The position numbers and the translations under genes are program-made. A model generated the notes under the pieces. The model did not search any database. It was not told the DNA's origin and saw only the letters and a list, made by a program, of their open reading frames with translations. A DNA stretch of 64,000 bases from Rhyacichthys aspro. Its lineage: Eukaryota; Chordata; Actinopteri; Gobiiformes; Rhyacichthyidae. Positions 59,721 to 64,000 of this stretch are shown here, piece after piece (position 1 is the first letter of the stretch; every line of letters begins with the position of its first letter). The stretch is from assembly GCA_036850595.1 (NCBI GenBank), contig CM072151.1:14423307-14487306 (forward strand). The letters are read 5' to 3'.

Positions 59721-62700
59721 CTGGCCCCAGATGTCATGGGTTGTTCATGTTGCAAGCTGAACCCCAGATTCTCCAGAAAAGATTGCATTAGACACTTGTT
59801 AAGATAAAACTCAGGCGGCCAATCAGGAGAGCTGCTTCTGCCGCGTGGCCAAGATTTGCACTGAGGCGGATAAGAAGGGCTCCCTGCTTGTTTTTCTCTG
59901 ATAAAGCGTAAAACACGGCGCCAGCCACGCATGTGACGGAGGTTAAATATTAATAATTGACATGTGTCACATCTGACCAGAGTGTAATGAGAAAACCACA
60001 AGAGGAGGTCAAGTGTTACGCACTTCTTTCATCTTTATTCATAGATTGAGGATGTATTATTTATAAATGCCTTTGGGAGATTGCAGTATTTGCACATGCG
60101 CTGTGTTAAAATGACAAACCATTTTCCTGCTTTAGGAGAGCATTTTCCTGCTTTAGATCTAGACGGTGACCTCTGACACACTTTATCAGAAAATAACTAT
60201 TTAGTGTTTTGGTCCTAAAGGTGTAGAATGGCAAATCTCCATGAATTATCCTCAAAAGGTGTAGTGGCATACATATTTATTGAATTTATTTTCAACCTGA
60301 TTTCCTAAATCAATTGTGTCAATTTAAAGGCCCCCTGTGGTGCTAAATACAAGATGAGACTATCCCATAAATAACGGCTTATTTGATCAAACAATAACAA
60401 CATAAAAGCAGAAATTTAGATATCCATCCTGGGCAACAGCAGAATGTTTCTAAAAATGAACAGAACTTTACTGCAGAAGTCTAGTTTGCTGAGACCCCCA
60501 GTTGAAAGTTTCCAGTCCTGACTTTTGTTTGGCATTTATTTCAGCAACTCTTCCAGTTTCTTTAGACCATGGACTCCAACATTGTCTACCAATTTAAATC
60601 CAGTTCTTCTCAAACTTGTGCATGAAACTTGCTGCCCGCTTATGTCAGTTCTAGTCAACAATCCATCACTGTCAAGCTATGAATGGATCAGCAGAGTCAT
60701 CGATAGGTTGGTGCCTATTGCACAAACCTGCAATATGGTTGCAATCTAAAGCAGCAACAGGACCCACAAATAAGTCCGAGGTTTTTGGTCTAAATTGAGC
60801 CGTGAATAAAGTCGACAGATCTTGCAGCAGGGAGTAAAATAGTTTTCCAGGTAATGCCTCCAGGACATGAGAATATTCCAATGCAGCTTAACCTTCCAAT
60901 AATCAATGAGAAGGAGTTGATAAAGCTTCAAAACGCGGCCATGTGTGTATATATTCTGTTTAACTGAATGGATATTTTGTTCAGAGTCAGGGTCTCAAAT
61001 ACATCATGCCTGACTGTATGTATAGTATCATGTATAGGCCGCTATTGTTGCACAGAGCCTGTGTGGTGCTCTATAGGGTGAGAAGCTGATACAAGTCACA
61101 CATGAGCCCAAGCGGGAACTGTAAAAAACACAATATTAACACCTTTGTAACATGTTGTAGCTGTGTTTTAACAGGGCTCTGTGCTTGTGTACTGCATGTA
61201 AATGTTTACAGTGAAGCCTAGTTTGCTTAATAGGAAGAACACATCTAAATAATTGAATTTAGAGGATGTGGGTATCATTGTGGTCACGTTGTCTTCCAAA
61301 CATAATATTTGTGTTAAGCTCATACACGTTGTTTAAAAAGCTGTTCTGTTCACTAAGTATCTGGAAGGACATTGTAGTTTTGCACTACTTAGCTGCAGCT
61401 TTTTACCTCGTTTTTTAAATAGGATTAGTAAATGTCAATGAGTGTTCCCCCAACGCGCTCCTGTAGGCCTTGGTTGTTTTGTGAACTACATGTGAACAAT
61501 GTTACCAACCGAGGACCGTGGCATTTCCACCGATGCAATGCAAAATGAGCCCATTAAGATTTCGACCCGGGGAAAAATATAGTGTAACAATCCAGGAAGT
61601 GGCACCTCTAATCATTTACAAATTGCGTAAAATAATTCGCCTGACCAGTGTTTACCAACAGTTAGGTCAGTGCCATCCATAACTGCTCTGATGAATTGTG
61701 GGATCAGTGGCCTTGGCACGCAGCTCCTCTCCCAGACAACGAGCTACACAGGTGTGGCCAACGGGAGACGGTGGCTTTTGGCTTGTGCCCACTGGAGAGA
61801 ACAGCAGTGTCCGGTTGGGTTAATGTCCCTGTATTGATCCCAGGAACCACTGCTATCGAAAATGAATTACCGAAGCCCGCACAGCAGCGAATCCGTCATC
61901 TGTGCTCAGCCAGCCGGCCACAGCAGCTTATTGGGCGCGCTGCTGATGGATGTTAACTTTCATCGCTGGCTCCTTTCTCCTAATTCACCAGGGTTTACAA
62001 CCCAAAAGGAGGCGCTGAAAGTTTCAGACTTTACCAGAGATTTGAAACTCTACCATCATTCCTCCTTTCTGTTTTATTGTGTATTCTCTACTAATGAGAA
62101 TGGAGAAGAGAGCTGAAACAACAGGGTCAGCAGCACAGCAGGCCGTGGATAGGGATCACAGTATTATCCTCATTCTAATCAATGTTGGGTGAATCCAGCC
62201 ATAAGCCAAAATAAAACCGCAATGCAAACTAAAGCCACTTTATATTCCACAAAATCCATGTGCCCGCCTAGAGCACGGTTTTAATTTGTGTTTTAATGTA
62301 GTGTTTTGGAAAACCTAAATAAGCATATCCTATGGCAAATACAATATGAAATATTAAGTGTATCGATAGGTGTGGTGTGACCGGGCGACGCCGCAGAGAG
62401 CAACTGATTTATTTCATTTTAATCAGAGGCCGAGGTAGTGGCTCGAGCGCCACGTTGGCATCGACTTCTCGCACACTGAGTTAATTTATTTGTTAATACA
62501 AATCCCCTCTTTTACAAAGAATATTTTATAGAAGCAGCCCGGACGTCAATTGGAGCTGTGGAGTTGTTTTATGAGGACCAAAGCATTTAGTTTTTATCTT
62601 TAAGCACTGCTGTCGTTTGCTGATCAACCAATCGATGCCTGAACCCGGAGCAGGGATCGATACATTTCTGGATGATCGATACAGAGCCTAAAACGCGTTC

Positions 62701-62803
62701 TGTGCAAATGCTTTAAGTTAAGTCCATATACTGTTATGTGTTTGACCCCTGCTTCATTACCGGAAGTGAAAGGCATAAGTTTTTCATTCTCATTTAGGAA
62801 AGA

Positions 62804-62804
<1 letters not shown>

Positions 62805-62854
<50 letters not shown>
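62805..62854. repeat. (TTA)n microsatellite, about 50 bases
   Basis: An uninterrupted run of TTA units upstream of onecut3, on the opposite side of the gene from the AAT run in intron 1. It is likely to be polymorphic. Confidence 0.95.
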
Positions 62855-64000
62855 GGGTTATTTTTTATTTGATGCGTAAGAGTGCCTTGGGCTGTAGTTT
62901 CCAGTTGAAACCCTCATGTCTGAGAATGGACCCACGTGAACACGACTGTTTGCTGCTGCTGTAGAAGAGCTCAATGCAGTGGCCACAGAGACACACTAAT
63001 CTTCTCATGACTTCTTGAATGACTCCGTGGCTGATGCATCACGCTTAATGTATTCCAAAGTATATTTACTTGAATCTGGCTATTGGCAAAAGTTAAGTAG
63101 CAGTGTTTAGTAATGTCGCATTGATCAGGCCTCAGAGCAAGAAAGCGGGACGGGTTGCAGTGCGCTCCTCTTCTTCATCATATACTGTGCTCTTCACACT
63201 GTGGCCTTGTGGAGTAAAAAAAAAAAAAAAAGAAGAAGCCTAACATGTGGCTTGTTTGCCTGTGGCTTTGCTTTAAGTAACTGTGTGTGGGTGTCAGATA
63301 GATTTACACGAGCCAAAGATTGCCAGTTTCCCTTAATAGCCTATAAACTGAAGTCACTAATAAACATAAACACAATTGTAACACTGCATGGCCGTTTCCG
63401 CGCCGTTCTGCTTTTGGTTAAATACTAATTGTTTTTCCTGTCAGTTAGACCTTTAACTTATCGCACTGCCTCCAAACATTTTCTACAAAGTTTCAATAGG
63501 CTACAGGCCAAATCGATGTGTCCGTGCGTTGTGAATGTTACATGTTTGTCCTGTTAAATCATTGAACGGCAGCCTCTCGCGTTAAAACACTTTAGTTTCA
63601 GCGCCAGAGCACTGCAGTGGACTGGGAGAGGCCTAAACGTGAAGGAGAATCCGTCTCACATTGAATCGCTGTGTTTGTAAAGCGTTTGCCTGCAGTTTGT
63701 TAAGGAATTAGTGTGTTGCTATAGATTATTATTTAGGTACATTTGCATTTGAAAGCGGCCAGCAATAGAGGACCGTAGTGATCAATAGCCCTGGTGCCTT
63801 ATCGATCCATCCGCAGTCTGATCGATTGGCACAAAGAATTGGGCGCACATCACTTCTCTGCGCTTGGGTTTCTTCAAAAATGAAAATAAAGTCAAGTTAT
63901 AATATGTATTTTCAATGTTTGAATGCGCAAAAGTCTGTGCGTAAAGTGAATAAAATATGAAATTTAACAACAGGTGGTAATTGAGGCCTAACGTGTCAAA

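Larger units (their letters stand above)
58300..59900. other. onecut3: CpG-rich island over onecut3 exon 1 and promoter
   Basis: CpG frequency and GC content rise sharply over exon 1 and about 500 bases upstream, then fall beyond about 59,950. This fits an unmethylated CpG-island promoter of a developmental regulator. The boundaries are by eye. Confidence 0.6.
59366..64000. other. onecut3: onecut3 5' UTR, promoter and upstream region
   Basis: No coding exon is recognisable. The first 600 bases are promoter-like. Further upstream the sequence is AT-rich with seven ATCGAT hexamers between 62,362 and 63,826 (62,362; 62,631; 62,656; 62,675; 63,512; 63,801; 63,821) and several ATTGATC or GATCAAT sites. 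The transcription start was not located, and no clear TATA box was seen on the minus strand. Confidence 0.5.

Noticed and set aside
1..64000. Search for CRISPR arrays, tRNA or rRNA genes, viral genes and toxin genes
   Set aside because: No regularly spaced repeats, cloverleaf-like sequence, rRNA stretch, retroviral gag/pol/env-like frame or toxin-like frame was recognised. tRNAs and microRNAs would need a covariance-model scan to exclude.

Overview
This 64 kb window is vertebrate nuclear DNA, almost certainly from a ray-finned (teleost) fish. It has intron-rich genes with GT-AG splice sites, vertebrate-only families (LINGO, NFIL3, ATP8B, ONECUT), CA/AAT/TTA microsatellites and teleost-type interspersed repeats. 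There is no sign of bacterial operons, CRISPR arrays or phage.

Layout. (1) 1-12,263 is gene-poor DNA in which I recognise no coding exon. (2) 12,317-14,155 (+) is an intact single-exon LINGO3-type gene, followed by an AT-rich 3' UTR. (3) 18,313-19,029 (-) is a short intronless-in-CDS bZIP gene of the NFIL3/E4BP4 family. (4) 20,555-23,600 is a transposon-rich interval: a ~1.3 kb dispersed teleost repeat ending in a run of near-perfect GC-rich hairpins, then a probable TTAA-type DNA transposon with a broken coding relic. (5) 29,574-39,048 (+) is a complete P4-ATPase of the ATP8B family. I reconstructed 27 coding exons that join in phase to 1,146 residues, with every catalytic motif present. (6) 39,276-45,747 lies between two convergent genes and probably holds the onecut3 3' UTR. 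(7) 45,748-59,341 (-) is onecut3: a CUT-domain exon and a homeodomain exon separated by a 12.3 kb intron. (8) 59,342-64,000 is upstream onecut3 sequence.

Gene identity and synteny support each other. The ONECUT product has ONECUT3-type ends, and it sits tail-to-tail with an ATP8B gene, as ONECUT3 and ATP8B3 do on human 19p13.3. LINGO3 is on the same human arm. The block is therefore a conserved ONECUT3-ATP8B3-LINGO3 neighbourhood with an NFIL3-like gene inserted. The genes do not form a pathway: lingo3 is a neuronal surface protein, atp8b3 a lipid flippase, and onecut3 and nfil3-like are transcription factors.

The most interesting non-coding signals are a strong clustering of ATCGAT (CUT/ONECUT-type) hexamers in the onecut3 intron and upstream region (17 counted by eye in about 14.8 kb, against 3 in the other 49 kb), two perfect TTACGTAA (NFIL3/PAR-bZIP) palindromes 89 bp apart in a promoter-like segment of the onecut3 intron, several CTCF-like motifs around the genes, and the hairpin array. 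I found no clearly new biological system.
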